From Bordetella parapertussis (GTDB lineage Bacteria > Pseudomonadota > Gammaproteobacteria > Burkholderiales > Burkholderiaceae_C), in assembly GCA_945878355.1 (NCBI GenBank), contig CAMCTC010000017.1, positions 1 through 64,000 of the forward strand: DNA of 64,000 nucleotides, given 5' to 3'. How positions within the stretch are numbered: the stretch's first letter is position 1; each line of letters starts with the position of its first letter. Positions 18,214 to 25,743 of the stretch are shown one piece after another. The translations under genes were made by a program, and so were the position numbers. The notes beneath the pieces were generated by a model. That model was not told where the DNA came from, did no database searches, and worked only from the letters and a program-made list of their open reading frames with translations.

Positions 18214-19424
18214 TTTTGAAATTACTGAACCGCTTGCGACCTGGGGTGGCTGCCAAGGCTGCACAGCTTGCTGCTGCCGCCGATGTGGCTGCGGTTTCTG
18301 TGGTGCCGGCACCGGCTGCCGGCGAATCTCCGGTGCGCCAACACCAGCGCATGAATGCGTTGCTCGACGATTTCCGCCGGCGCATTCGCCGGCAGGAACC
18401 TGCAGCGTCCAAGGCTGCAGCCAAGCCGGAGGCGCCGGCGTTGGCATCAGCATCGGCACCTGGTCAAGCTCGTGCGTTGCCCGCGCTGCGCGGCGTCGAG
18501 CAGTGGCTTGGGGTGGCGTCACGCGCGGCCAGTGCGCTGGTGGTGCTCTGGGTCATGTTCTCGGCCTGGGGCATCGTGTCAGCCAGCCGTGCTCTGGAGA
18601 GCCATGTCTTCGCTGTGCCCAAGCTGGGGCAGTTCCCGGTCCTCGGGCGCACCAAGCTGCTGGCCGCGAACCGGCTCAGCCCTGATCTGCAGCGCATGCT
18701 CACGCCCAATGAAGACCGGTTGATGCGGGCGGTGCAAAACATCGCGACCTTCGAGAATGCCCGCGCCGAGCAGACGCTGCGCGCCACTCGCTCGGTGGTG
18801 CAGGCGGTGGTCGAAGGCTCAGCCGCCCACCTCGCCAAGGTCGAGCCCGGTGATATCGTCAAACAAGTCAATTCCAAGGAAGCCGGTTTTGTCTGGGATG
18901 TCTACAAGATCAGCACCGACCGGCCTTTGCGCCTGCTCGAGCTCACCTTGCAGCGTGGTAGCGAAACCTTGACGGCCAGTCTGGGGCTGAAGGAGGGCGA
19001 TCGATTCGACCTGTCCAACCTCGGCCTGTTGTTTCCAGTGCCAGACACGATCCGTTTCATCGGTTTGACCGATGCCGAGCGCATCACCGAGCAGCTGCGC
19101 AGCGGCTATGTCGAACAGATGCCGCCCGAATGGCAGCTCGCCTATGTTGAGGGATTGCTGGGCGTCAGCAACGAGCTTGTCGCCAACCTCTCGACCCTGA
19201 ATGCGGCGGCCTACAGTGCCAGCAACTACCTGCGCAGCGAAGAGCTGCTGGGCTGGTACCACCAGGGCTTCAACAAGGCTTTGGGCGAATACCGCAATGG
19301 TGTCGAGCGACGGCGCGTGCGTCAGACCCAGGCCTTGTTGCAACTAGGCTGGAGCGTGCTGGCCGGGGGGCTGATGCTGTTGCTGGCCCTGGGGCAGTCT
19401 GCTCGCACACGGTGGGCGCTGTGA
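18210..19424 (+). CDS. Two-TM protein with a PDZ-like central domain
   Basis: A 404-residue protein with an alanine-rich cytoplasmic N-terminus (about 1-110), a membrane helix near 112-132 (ASALVVLWVMFSAWGIVSA), a large central part and a second helix near the C-terminus (WSVLAGGLMLLLALG). The central segment VVEGSAAHLAKVEPGDIVKQV resembles the carboxylate-binding region of PDZ domains, so the domain probably sits in the periplasm and binds a peptide or partner. It starts with ATGA overlapping the previous stop, and the following CheW-like gene starts on its last base. No named family is recognised. Confidence 0.6.
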   Translation: MILKLLNRLRPGVAAKAAQLAAAADVAAVSVVPAPAAGESPVRQHQRMNALLDDFRRRIRRQEPAASKAAAKPEAPALASASAPGQARALPALRGVEQWLGVASRAASALVVLWVMFSAWGIVSASRALESHVFAVPKLGQFPVLGRTKLLAANRLSPDLQRMLTPNEDRLMRAVQNIATFENARAEQTLRATRSVVQAVVEGSAAHLAKVEPGDIVKQVNSKEAGFVWDVYKISTDRPLRLLELTLQRGSETLTASLGLKEGDRFDLSNLGLLFPVPDTIRFIGLTDAERITEQLRSGYVEQMPPEWQLAYVEGLLGVSNELVANLSTLNAAAYSASNYLRSEELLGWYHQGFNKALGEYRNGVERRRVRQTQALLQLGWSVLAGGLMLLLALGQSARTRWAL

Positions 19425-19786
19425 TGGCGGGCCAGCGCGTGCTGAGGGTGCGCATAGGCCAGGCGCTGCTGGACTTGCCGGCGGCCTCGGTGGTGCGAAT
19501 CGGCCGGCTCGCCCGCGCGGGCTGGAGCGGCCTGGACGCCCAGGGCGGCGCGCTGCAACTCGTCGCCACCGACCACGGCCCCATGATCGCGCTGTCGGCG
19601 CCTTTGTTGCTCAAGACCGACGCGGTGTCCCCGCAGCCAGGCTGGGGCGTGGTGCTGACCGATGGGGCCGAGCCCTTGCTCGCTGTGGCCGTGTGTGAGG
19701 TGCTGGGCTTGATGAGCGCTGATGCGGCCTCGTCCGGCGGCATCAGCCTGCCGGTCGAGCGGCGCCCGCCCGCTGTGGCGCATTGA
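19424..19786 (+). CDS. Putative degenerate CheW-like protein
   Basis: A 120-residue protein whose pattern resembles a reduced CheW domain: an N-terminal strand-turn (RVLRVRIGQALLDLPAASVV), a central PMIALSAPLLL and a C-terminal VVLTDGAEPLLAVAVCEVLG corresponding to the VVEVGGRRVGLLVDEV region of CheW. The classical NLRG motif is missing. CheW couples chemoreceptors to the CheA kinase. The assignment is by pattern only and is strengthened by neighbours resembling a chemoreceptor and CheA. Its start overlaps the preceding stop by one base (TGATG). Confidence 0.4.
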   Translation: MAGQRVLRVRIGQALLDLPAASVVRIGRLARAGWSGLDAQGGALQLVATDHGPMIALSAPLLLKTDAVSPQPGWGVVLTDGAEPLLAVAVCEVLGLMSADAASSGGISLPVERRPPAVAH

Positions 19787-19818
19787 ACGACAAGCCAGTC
19801 CTCTCAAGATTGCCCCTG

Positions 19819-21210
19819 ATGACCTTCAAGCCGCTGAACCTTCGCTCGACCCTGCACGACCTGGGTCTGTGTGCACTGGCATTTGTCGTCCTGCTGCTGG
19901 CCTTGCTGCTCAGCGAGGTACGTCATGCTCGCCAGCAAGTCATTGCCGAGCTCAAGCTTTTGAGCCAGACCACGCGCAACCAACTCGACCGTCCCAGCCT
20001 GCTGGACGCGGCCCATTACGCGCGGCTTACCGCGCTGGGGCAGGGCATAGACCTGCTCGCTCGACGGCTCGATAGCCAGTGGGTGATCGGCGCCGGCGGG
20101 GTCGACAGCAAGACACTGGACCGGGTATCGCTGGCGCTGCAGTCGCTGTCCGCTCAGCGCAAGGCCTTTGCCGACCTGGCACAGTTGATGGAGCAGTTGG
20201 CGCATGAGACCGTCGCCGGTGACCGGCCGCTGCCGGGGTCGCAGTCCTTGTGCGGTGAAGACGTCAGCGTCGTCGACATGCCTCGCTTGCGCGGCATCCT
20301 GGGTGACCGCCTGGTCCGCGCCAACGCGGGCGAGTCAGGCCGCGCGCTGGGACTTGGGCGCGGTGCGAGCGCGCAGCGCCTGCAAGAAGCGCTGGCACTG
20401 GTCGACCAGTTCATGGGTCTGCGTCGCGACGCGCTGGCCTTGCTCGAAGAGTCTGCCGCACCGGCCACCGCTGGCGCGCCCGACGTTCTCATCAACGGCC
20501 TGGCCGTGTTGGCGCTGCTGCTGGCGCTGGCCGCAGGCGCGCAGCGGATCCTGCGCCCTGGTTCGGCGTCGGCTCAGCCGGTGCCAGAGGCTGCGCCGCC
20601 AGCGCCTCCGGCCGTGGTGGCGCTGACGGCGGCAGATGCGCCAGAGCCGACGGATCTGCCGCCGGCCGTGCTGCCTGAGCCGCCGACCGAAGCGCCGCTG
20701 CGCGCAGCCGAGGCCTGGCCGGCGCCCGCGTCGGGTGTGCTCATCGACGAGGAGCGCTGGCACGACTTGCGCGAAGCGGTTGACATCGTTTGCGAGACCG
20801 GTGTTTCGCTCGAGCGACTGGCGCGTTCGCTGGTTGACGGCACAGGTCAATCGTCGCAGCAGGCCGAGGGCGAATTGGTCATCGACTTGCTGCAGTTGGC
20901 AGACTTGCTGCAGCGCGCCCGCGAAGGCACGGTCAACCTGGCGCTGTCGCGGCTCGCCGGCGACGCCGATGCGGCGCAGGTCGAGGCCCTGGAGCGGCTG
21001 GACGGTTTGCTGCTGACCACTGTCGCAGCGCTGGCCAAGCTCGAGGACTTGCGCGATCAGCGCGAGACCCTGGCCGAGCCACGGTCGGTGGTACCCAGGC
21101 GCGATTTGGTGCGCTTGCAGTCTGATCTGCAGCATCTGGTCAGCCAGCTTGGCGTCCTGCAAGATGACGTCAGTGCAGCCGTTGAGCACCGTGGCGCTGC
21201 GTCGATTTGA
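19819..21210 (+). CDS. Putative degenerate chemoreceptor-like membrane protein
   Basis: A 463-residue protein with a membrane helix at about residues 15-35 (LCALAFVVLLLALLLSEV), a helical probably periplasmic domain (about 35-215), a second helix near 221-240 (INGLAVLALLLALAAGAQ), a proline/alanine linker and a long helical C-terminal region (about 305-455). The layout matches a methyl-accepting chemotaxis protein, but the conserved hairpin tip that contacts CheA and CheW is not visible. An ATG at 19819 is preferred; a TTG at 19783 overlapping the previous stop would add 12 residues. It sits between CheW-like and CheA-like genes. Confidence 0.5.
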   Translation: MTFKPLNLRSTLHDLGLCALAFVVLLLALLLSEVRHARQQVIAELKLLSQTTRNQLDRPSLLDAAHYARLTALGQGIDLLARRLDSQWVIGAGGVDSKTLDRVSLALQSLSAQRKAFADLAQLMEQLAHETVAGDRPLPGSQSLCGEDVSVVDMPRLRGILGDRLVRANAGESGRALGLGRGASAQRLQEALALVDQFMGLRRDALALLEESAAPATAGAPDVLINGLAVLALLLALAAGAQRILRPGSASAQPVPEAAPPAPPAVVALTAADAPEPTDLPPAVLPEPPTEAPLRAAEAWPAPASGVLIDEERWHDLREAVDIVCETGVSLERLARSLVDGTGQSSQQAEGELVIDLLQLADLLQRAREGTVNLALSRLAGDADAAQVEALERLDGLLLTTVAALAKLEDLRDQRETLAEPRSVVPRRDLVRLQSDLQHLVSQLGVLQDDVSAAVEHRGAASI

Positions 21211-21220
21211 GGATTTCAGC

Positions 21221-22699
21221 GTGCTGTCCGAACTGTTCCTGATCGACGCCGAGCAGCTCAACGGCGAGTTGCAGCGCTTCACGCAACGCGAGCGTGGTGC
21301 CACGCCCGCGTCCGCGGCCAGCGCGGCCGATGCCTTGGCCGACTTGCTGCGCACGCTCGAGCTGGTGGCCTACGCCAGCTGCGCCCGCGCGCTGGCGCGC
21401 TGGCTCGACCAGGTGCAAACGCCCGTGCAGATCGGCGAGCGCCGCGAGCTCACCAACGAGCTCACCGGCCGGCTCAGCGAGGTGATCCTGAGCCTGCGAA
21501 GCGACAAGCCCACAGCCGACGACAAGCTGTTCGCGACGGACTGGCTGGGTCGACTCGCCCCGGCAAAGCCCTTGGCACCCATCGCGCCGGCCGTGCCAAT
21601 CTCACCGGCCGCGCAGGCGGATCTACCGAGCGCGCTGCCGTCGGCGAAGTTGCCAGCCAACGTGCCTGTCGATGCGCTGGCCGCCACAGCGCAACATGCC
21701 GTGGCCGCAGACGCCGACCGCGCAGCGGCAGATCAACGTTCGACAGCGCTGGCCCAGGCCCGCAGCCTGCATGAAGGCCTGGCCCAGACGCCGGCATCGT
21801 CGCGTGCTGGCATCGAGCGGGTGATCGCTGGTCTGGTGGCCCAGGCGCGGGTGGGCTGCGAACAACTTGGCGGGATAGCGCTGCCCGCTGCGCTGTTGGC
21901 TGCACCCGAGGCCTTGGCGGCGTTGGCGGCGGCTTTGGCGGCGTTGCCTGCTGAGCATTCGCTGCGTGCGACGGCCGCAGCAGCCGTGATCTCGGTCGAG
22001 ATCGAGCGCTGCCAGCCCTCGGCCTATGCCTTGGCCGCGGTCGGCCAGATCATCGGTCAGTGCGGTGGGCGGGTCGATGTGCTGCCCGATGGGCTGCGCC
22101 TGACGGTGCCGCGCGACCCGCGGCGGCCCATGGTCGTCGTGCTGCGCAGCGTGCAGGGCTGGTTCGCCTTGCACAGCTTGCAATTTGAAGGCCTGGTCGG
22201 AACGGATAGTGTTGCCAGCGACAACAAGGCCGGTCTTGCGTCCACCCAGCCTGCGCCACATTCGCCCACACCGTCGACGGGTCGGATCTCCCGCCCCGCC
22301 GCAGCGGCCAGGCGCCGTGCCAGTTTGCGCATCGGTGCCGACAGCCTGCAGCTCGATTTGAACATTACCGATGCGGCCCCCGAGCCCTCGGCCGCGGTCT
22401 GGCGCTACGAACTGCCGGCCTCAGCCCTGTGGCCGATGCCAGCGCAATGGCAGGCGATGGTCAGCGACAGCGGTGGCCGCTTGATGCCTTTGCTGCTGCC
22501 GGTCGAGCTCAAGCCGATGCCGGCTGTGGATGCACTGCCTGCGCCAGCTGTGGATGCACTGCCTGCGCCAGTTGTGGATGCGCTGCCTGCGCCGACTGAG
22601 GACGTTCCTGCATTGCCGCTGGCCGCACCCAAGCGAAAGCCCAGACGGCGCGCGGCGGCGGCGCCGGTCGATCCAGCCCAGCAGGCCGAGCCGACATGA
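21221..22699 (+). CDS. Putative kinase-dead CheA-like protein
   Basis: A 492-residue soluble protein. The first about 100 residues resemble a CheA Hpt helical bundle (LSELFLIDAEQLNGELQRF) without a phosphorylatable histidine. Residues about 270-310 (VGQIIGQCGGRVDVLPDGL) resemble the end of the CheA ATP-binding domain, followed by LRLTVPRDPRRPMVVVLRS and a CheW-like regulatory region. The N, G1 and G2 ATP-binding boxes are not seen. The C-terminus has a 24-bp tandem repeat and a basic tail (KRKPRRR). The GTG start at 21221 is chosen for GAGGA seven bases upstream; an ATG at 21164 would overlap the previous gene. The next gene, flgA, overlaps by four bases. Confidence 0.45.
   Translation: MLSELFLIDAEQLNGELQRFTQRERGATPASAASAADALADLLRTLELVAYASCARALARWLDQVQTPVQIGERRELTNELTGRLSEVILSLRSDKPTADDKLFATDWLGRLAPAKPLAPIAPAVPISPAAQADLPSALPSAKLPANVPVDALAATAQHAVAADADRAAADQRSTALAQARSLHEGLAQTPASSRAGIERVIAGLVAQARVGCEQLGGIALPAALLAAPEALAALAAALAALPAEHSLRATAAAAVISVEIERCQPSAYALAAVGQIIGQCGGRVDVLPDGLRLTVPRDPRRPMVVVLRSVQGWFALHSLQFEGLVGTDSVASDNKAGLASTQPAPHSPTPSTGRISRPAAAARRRASLRIGADSLQLDLNITDAAPEPSAAVWRYELPASALWPMPAQWQAMVSDSGGRLMPLLLPVELKPMPAVDALPAPAVDALPAPVVDALPAPTEDVPALPLAAPKRKPRRRAAAAPVDPAQQAEPT
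22523..22594 (+). repeat. Three 24-bp tandem repeats encoding AVDALPAP
   Basis: The first two copies (22523-22546 and 22547-22570) are identical and the third (22571-22594) differs at a few positions. In the CheA-like protein they encode a proline-rich linker of three VDALPAP units. Repeat number is likely to vary between strains. Confidence 0.85.
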
Positions 22700-23394
22700 G
22701 CGGCTGGCCACCGACCCGCGCCGCTGTGTTGGCTTGCATGGCTTGGTTGTTCACACCGGCCGCCGTCGCTCAAACCGAAGTCAAGTCGGCAGTTTGGCGC
22801 CAGGTGATCGAACAATATGTCGAGCGCCAGAACCTCAGCGCAGGGCTGCGCACATCGGTCGAAGTCGCAGCCGATGAGCCCGGGCCGCCGGCCTGCCAGC
22901 GATCGCCCCGAATGGCCGACAGCAGCCGCACGCGATGGCTCGGGCCCTTGACCATCGTCCTCCAATGCGACCAACCTGCCTGGCGCTGGTCGGTCAATGT
23001 GCGGGTGCGCGGCATGGCACAGGTGGTGCAGGCCGGCCGATCGCTGCCCAACGGGCAGTTGCTGCGCACCGAAGACTTGCGATTGGTCGACGCCGACATC
23101 GCCACCGAGCCCCTCGGTGTGCTCACCGACCTGGCACAGGCCTTGGGTCGAGAGACAGCGCGGCCGATCAAGGAAGGCGCCAGCTTGGTGTTAAACGCTT
23201 TGCGGCAGGCGACCGTCATCAAAGTAGGCGATCGCGTGACGGTCCGCTTGATAGGTCAGGCCTTCCAAGTTTCTGCAGAAGGCGTGGCCCAGCAAGCGGG
23301 CGGCGTTGGCGATACGATACGGGTCAAAATGCCCGACGGTAAACTGGTCGCAGCGAGTGTGGTTCGCGCAGGTCATGTGGACGTGAAACTTTGA
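22696..23394 (+). CDS. flgA: Flagellar P-ring assembly chaperone FlgA
   Basis: A 232-residue exported protein that helps FlgI assemble into the periplasmic P ring. It has a signal peptide (AAVLACMAWLFTPAAVAQ, cleavage near residue 31) and the C-terminal SAF domain with the repeated pattern LPNGQLLRTEDLRLVD and VKVGDRVTVRLIG, ending in VKMPDGKLVAASVV. Its ATG overlaps the stop of the CheA-like gene (ATGA), so it belongs to that operon rather than standing at the head of its own. A sigma-28-type promoter for flgM lies inside its 3' half (23192-23219). Confidence 0.93.
   Translation: MSGWPPTRAAVLACMAWLFTPAAVAQTEVKSAVWRQVIEQYVERQNLSAGLRTSVEVAADEPGPPACQRSPRMADSSRTRWLGPLTIVLQCDQPAWRWSVNVRVRGMAQVVQAGRSLPNGQLLRTEDLRLVDADIATEPLGVLTDLAQALGRETARPIKEGASLVLNALRQATVIKVGDRVTVRLIGQAFQVSAEGVAQQAGGVGDTIRVKMPDGKLVAASVVRAGHVDVKL
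23192..23219 (+). promoter_or_regulatory. Sigma-28 (FliA) promoter for flgM inside flgA
   Basis: TAAAC, a 15-base spacer and ACCGTCAT match the sigma-28 consensus (TAAA-N15-GCCGATAA) and share TAAACGCTTTG with the fliC promoter at 35830. It lies about 190 bases before the flgM start. Enteric flgM is also known to be read from both an early promoter ahead of flgA and a late sigma-28 promoter, so the position makes sense. Confidence 0.7.
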
Positions 23395-23407
23395 ACGGTG
23401 GTAGATC

Positions 23408-23725
23408 ATGAGCATCAAGCAACTGGCGGGTGGGCCACCCGCAGCACCTCGCCCGGATCGTCCAGCAGTCTCTGTCAAGGCTGAGGCGGCGCCTGCTGCG
23501 CATGCTGTGGCGCTGCCTGCGGTCAGCGTCAAGGTCTCGGATGTCGCTGCTGGCACCCTCGTGGCTGCACTGGCCGAAACGCCGTTCACTGACCGCGAAC
23601 TGCTCAACACACTCAAGCAGCGCATCCAGTCCGGCGACTTCAAGATCGACTACGCCAGCCTGGCGCAATCGCTGGTCGACGACGCTGTTCAGGCGATCGG
23701 CTCGCGCCGTGGCGCGCCCCGCTAA
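23408..23725 (+). CDS. flgM: Anti-sigma-28 factor FlgM
   Basis: A 105-residue small protein that binds FliA until the hook-basal body is finished, when FlgM is exported and late genes turn on. The N-terminus is disordered and proline/alanine-rich; the C-terminal half contains the sigma-binding helices (DRELLNTLKQRIQSGDFKID and YASLAQSLVDDAVQAI). Length and position between flgA and flgN are typical. The ATG at 23408 follows a GGTGG stretch. It can be transcribed from the upstream operon and from the sigma-28 promoter at 23192. Confidence 0.9.
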   Translation: MSIKQLAGGPPAAPRPDRPAVSVKAEAAPAAHAVALPAVSVKVSDVAAGTLVAALAETPFTDRELLNTLKQRIQSGDFKIDYASLAQSLVDDAVQAIGSRRGAPR

Positions 23726-23734
23726 GCCTTGCGC

Positions 23735-24127
23735 ATGAGCTTGCCAGTGGATGCAATCGCCGAGTTGCTGGCCTCTTTGGGCGGTGCACTGGCGCGTCAG
23801 CGCAGTGTGCTCGAGCAAGGTCAACTCGACCAACTCGCTTCGCTCAACACCGAGCTTGAAGGTTGCTACGCACGCATCGCCGATTTCCCTGGCGGCCAGC
23901 CAGCCCTGCTGGAACTGGTGGCTGGCGAGTCCGAATCGCGCCGCTCTGCACTGCGCAGCTTGCTGCTGCAACTCGACACCGACAACCGAGTCAACGGCGA
24001 ACTCATACGCATCACGATGCACCGGGTCGCGGCGATCCAGGCTTTCCAGGCGGCTGGGTCTGATGCCGGCACCTATGGTCCTGGCAGCCGGCCCGACGTC
24101 GGTTCGCGCTTGTCGCGTCACGCCTGA
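23735..24127 (+). CDS. flgN: Flagellar export chaperone FlgN
   Basis: A 130-residue, helical cytoplasmic protein that escorts the hook-filament junction proteins FlgK and FlgL to the export gate. The call rests on its position directly after flgM, its size, and the all-helical pattern with an N-terminal segment (LASLGGALARQRSVLEQGQL) and a long C-terminal helix (RSLLLQLDTDNRVNGELIR) typical of the family. It begins at ATG 23735, nine bases after the flgM stop; an in-frame TTG at 23729 is less likely. It converges on fliA with a short gap holding a direct repeat. Confidence 0.8.
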   Translation: MSLPVDAIAELLASLGGALARQRSVLEQGQLDQLASLNTELEGCYARIADFPGGQPALLELVAGESESRRSALRSLLLQLDTDNRVNGELIRITMHRVAAIQAFQAAGSDAGTYGPGSRPDVGSRLSRHA

Positions 24128-24154
24128 GCGCTTGCCGCATCACGCCTGAGCGCT
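24118..24154. repeat. 15-bp direct repeat at the flgN/fliA junction
   Basis: TCACGCCTGAGCGCT occurs at 24118-24132 (covering the flgN stop) and at 24140-24154. The second copy also forms the left arm of a small CTGAG/CTCAG hairpin (24146-24164) between the two convergent genes. It may be a transcription end structure or a small duplication; there is no T-run. Confidence 0.5.
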
Positions 24155-24160
24155 CGCGGC

Positions 24161-24892
24161 TCAGCGATTGGCGACCGCAGCGCCCGCTTCTTGCAACCAG
24201 CCTCTGAGCCGCAGCATCGCTTGCGAGTGCAACTGGCTGATCCGCCCAGCGGTCAAGTCCATCACGAACGCGATCTCGCGGTAGCTCAGGTGCTCGGTGT
24301 AGTGCAGCGCTAGCACTTGTTGCTCCTTGGTCGGTAACTGCGCGAGCAGCGGTTGCAAGCGCTGCATGGTCTCGCGCAGTGCGGCCTGCTCCAGCGGGTC
24401 GCTGCGCTCGTCGCTGGCCGGCTCACTGGCCTCGGGCAGTTCGTCCATCACCGAGATCGACACGGCGCTCTCCAGCAAGGCGCGGTAGCCGTCCACGCCG
24501 AGTCCTAGCGCTGCGGCCACCTCTGCGTCATCGGGCAAACGTCCCAACTGGTGCTCCAGCGCGGTCACCGCCTCCTGGGCTGCGCGCAGCTTGTCGCGCT
24601 GGTGTCGTGGCAGCAAGTCGTTGCCGCGCAACCAGTCGTAGATCGCGCCGCGGATTCGAAGCCTGGCATAGACACCGAACGGTGCGCCACTGACTTGCGG
24701 CTGCCAGCGCTGGGCTGCGTCAAGCAAGCCCAGCATGCCCTCCTGGACCAGGTCATCGAGCTCGATCGAAGCCGGCAGCCGCGAGCCGATCTGCGACGCA
24801 ATGCGGCGCACCAGCGGCGCGTTCTCTCGCACCACCTCGTCGAGGCTGCCGGCGGCATAAGCCACCGCGCCGCGTGGTCGCAGCGTCGCCAT
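24161..24892 (-). CDS. fliA: Flagellar sigma factor sigma-28 (FliA)
   Basis: A 243-residue sigma factor that directs RNA polymerase to late flagellar promoters. Region 2 is visible in ENAPLVRRIASQIGSRLP, ELDDLVQEGMLGLLDAAQRW and RIRGAIYDWLRGND; region 4 in LPTKEQQVLALHYTEHLSYREIA and the helix-turn-helix GRISQLHSQAMLRLRGWL. The ATG at 24892 begins the standard N-terminus and lies five bases after the flhG stop, so fliA is the last gene of a flhA-flhF-flhG-fliA series. Its cognate promoters are seen upstream of fliC, inside flgA and ahead of a secreted repeat protein. Confidence 0.95.
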   Translation of the reverse strand: MATLRPRGAVAYAAGSLDEVVRENAPLVRRIASQIGSRLPASIELDDLVQEGMLGLLDAAQRWQPQVSGAPFGVYARLRIRGAIYDWLRGNDLLPRHQRDKLRAAQEAVTALEHQLGRLPDDAEVAAALGLGVDGYRALLESAVSISVMDELPEASEPASDERSDPLEQAALRETMQRLQPLLAQLPTKEQQVLALHYTEHLSYREIAFVMDLTAGRISQLHSQAMLRLRGWLQEAGAAVANR

Positions 24893-24897
24893 CGTTG

Positions 24898-25743
24898 TCA
24901 GACCCTGGCGGTGATGCGCCCTGCAAGCATCCGGTACAGCGAGGTCGGCAGCGCAATGCCGTCGCTGGCGTCGTCGCCGAAGGCACTGGCATTGGCAGAT
25001 CGCACCCAGCCCAGCCATTCCAGAGGCTGCTCGAGCAGTTGCTGTGATGCCAGCGCCAAGCGTTCGTAGGCCTGGCGACCGGCTTGCGCGTCGGCGCCAC
25101 CCACCAGCAGCACGGGTACCGGGTCGCCACCGACCGAGACCGACAGCTCGCGCACATGGGCCAGCGCGCGTGTCAAGGATGCGTCATCAGGCGCGGCCAC
25201 GACGATGCGCTGCACGTTGTCGCCGTAGCAGCTCATCGTGCTGCCAAAGGGCTCGCAGGTCGAGACCACGACGAACTCGAAGTCAAGGTCGGTGCGTTGC
25301 AGCATGTTCACCAGCGAAGGCCCGCGGGCGCGCTTGCTGTCGACCGCGCCGCGCACCTTCACGCCGGCGGCGAACCACAGGTTCTCGGCCACCTTGCGCA
25401 GCACCCGGTTCAGCGCCACCGTGCCGCTGAAGACCTGGCCCAGGTCGTAGCGCACCGGGAAGGCGAATCCCTTGAGCGTCTGGCGCTCGAACAGCGGCAC
25501 CTCGTCGACCAGCAGCGTGAGGTGTCCGCCGCGCCGCAACGCGTGCGCTGTTCCCAGGCCCAGCGTCACGGTCGCATCTGGTGTCAGCGCGCTCGCGACG
25601 CAGTAAACCACCGGACCGCCATCGCCGAAAATCGCCCGCAGTCCGTCGGCCTGGTTGCGGCCCAGCGACCGGGCATCTGGCGAGGCCTCTTCGAGAACGG
25701 CCGCGGCGGGCTCGGTCAGGGTCGAATCAATTTGTTCGCTCAT
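24898..25743 (-). CDS. flhG: FlhG/FleN-like flagellar number regulator lacking the P-loop
   Basis: A 281-residue MinD-like protein. FlhG normally limits flagellar number with FlhF at the pole as an ATP-dependent dimer. The family's N-terminal motif is kept (NQADGLRAIF), and the strand-helix order follows the fold. The deviant Walker A normally reading SGKGGVGKT is replaced by ASALTPDATVT, and the Walker A' DAD by DEV, so ATP binding is probably lost. The gene overlaps flhF by four bases and precedes fliA. The context makes the orthology call strong even though the ATPase site is not there. Confidence 0.8.
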   Translation of the reverse strand: MSEQIDSTLTEPAAAVLEEASPDARSLGRNQADGLRAIFGDGGPVVYCVASALTPDATVTLGLGTAHALRRGGHLTLLVDEVPLFERQTLKGFAFPVRYDLGQVFSGTVALNRVLRKVAENLWFAAGVKVRGAVDSKRARGPSLVNMLQRTDLDFEFVVVSTCEPFGSTMSCYGDNVQRIVVAAPDDASLTRALAHVRELSVSVGGDPVPVLLVGGADAQAGRQAYERLALASQQLLEQPLEWLGWVRSANASAFGDDASDGIALPTSLYRMLAGRITARV

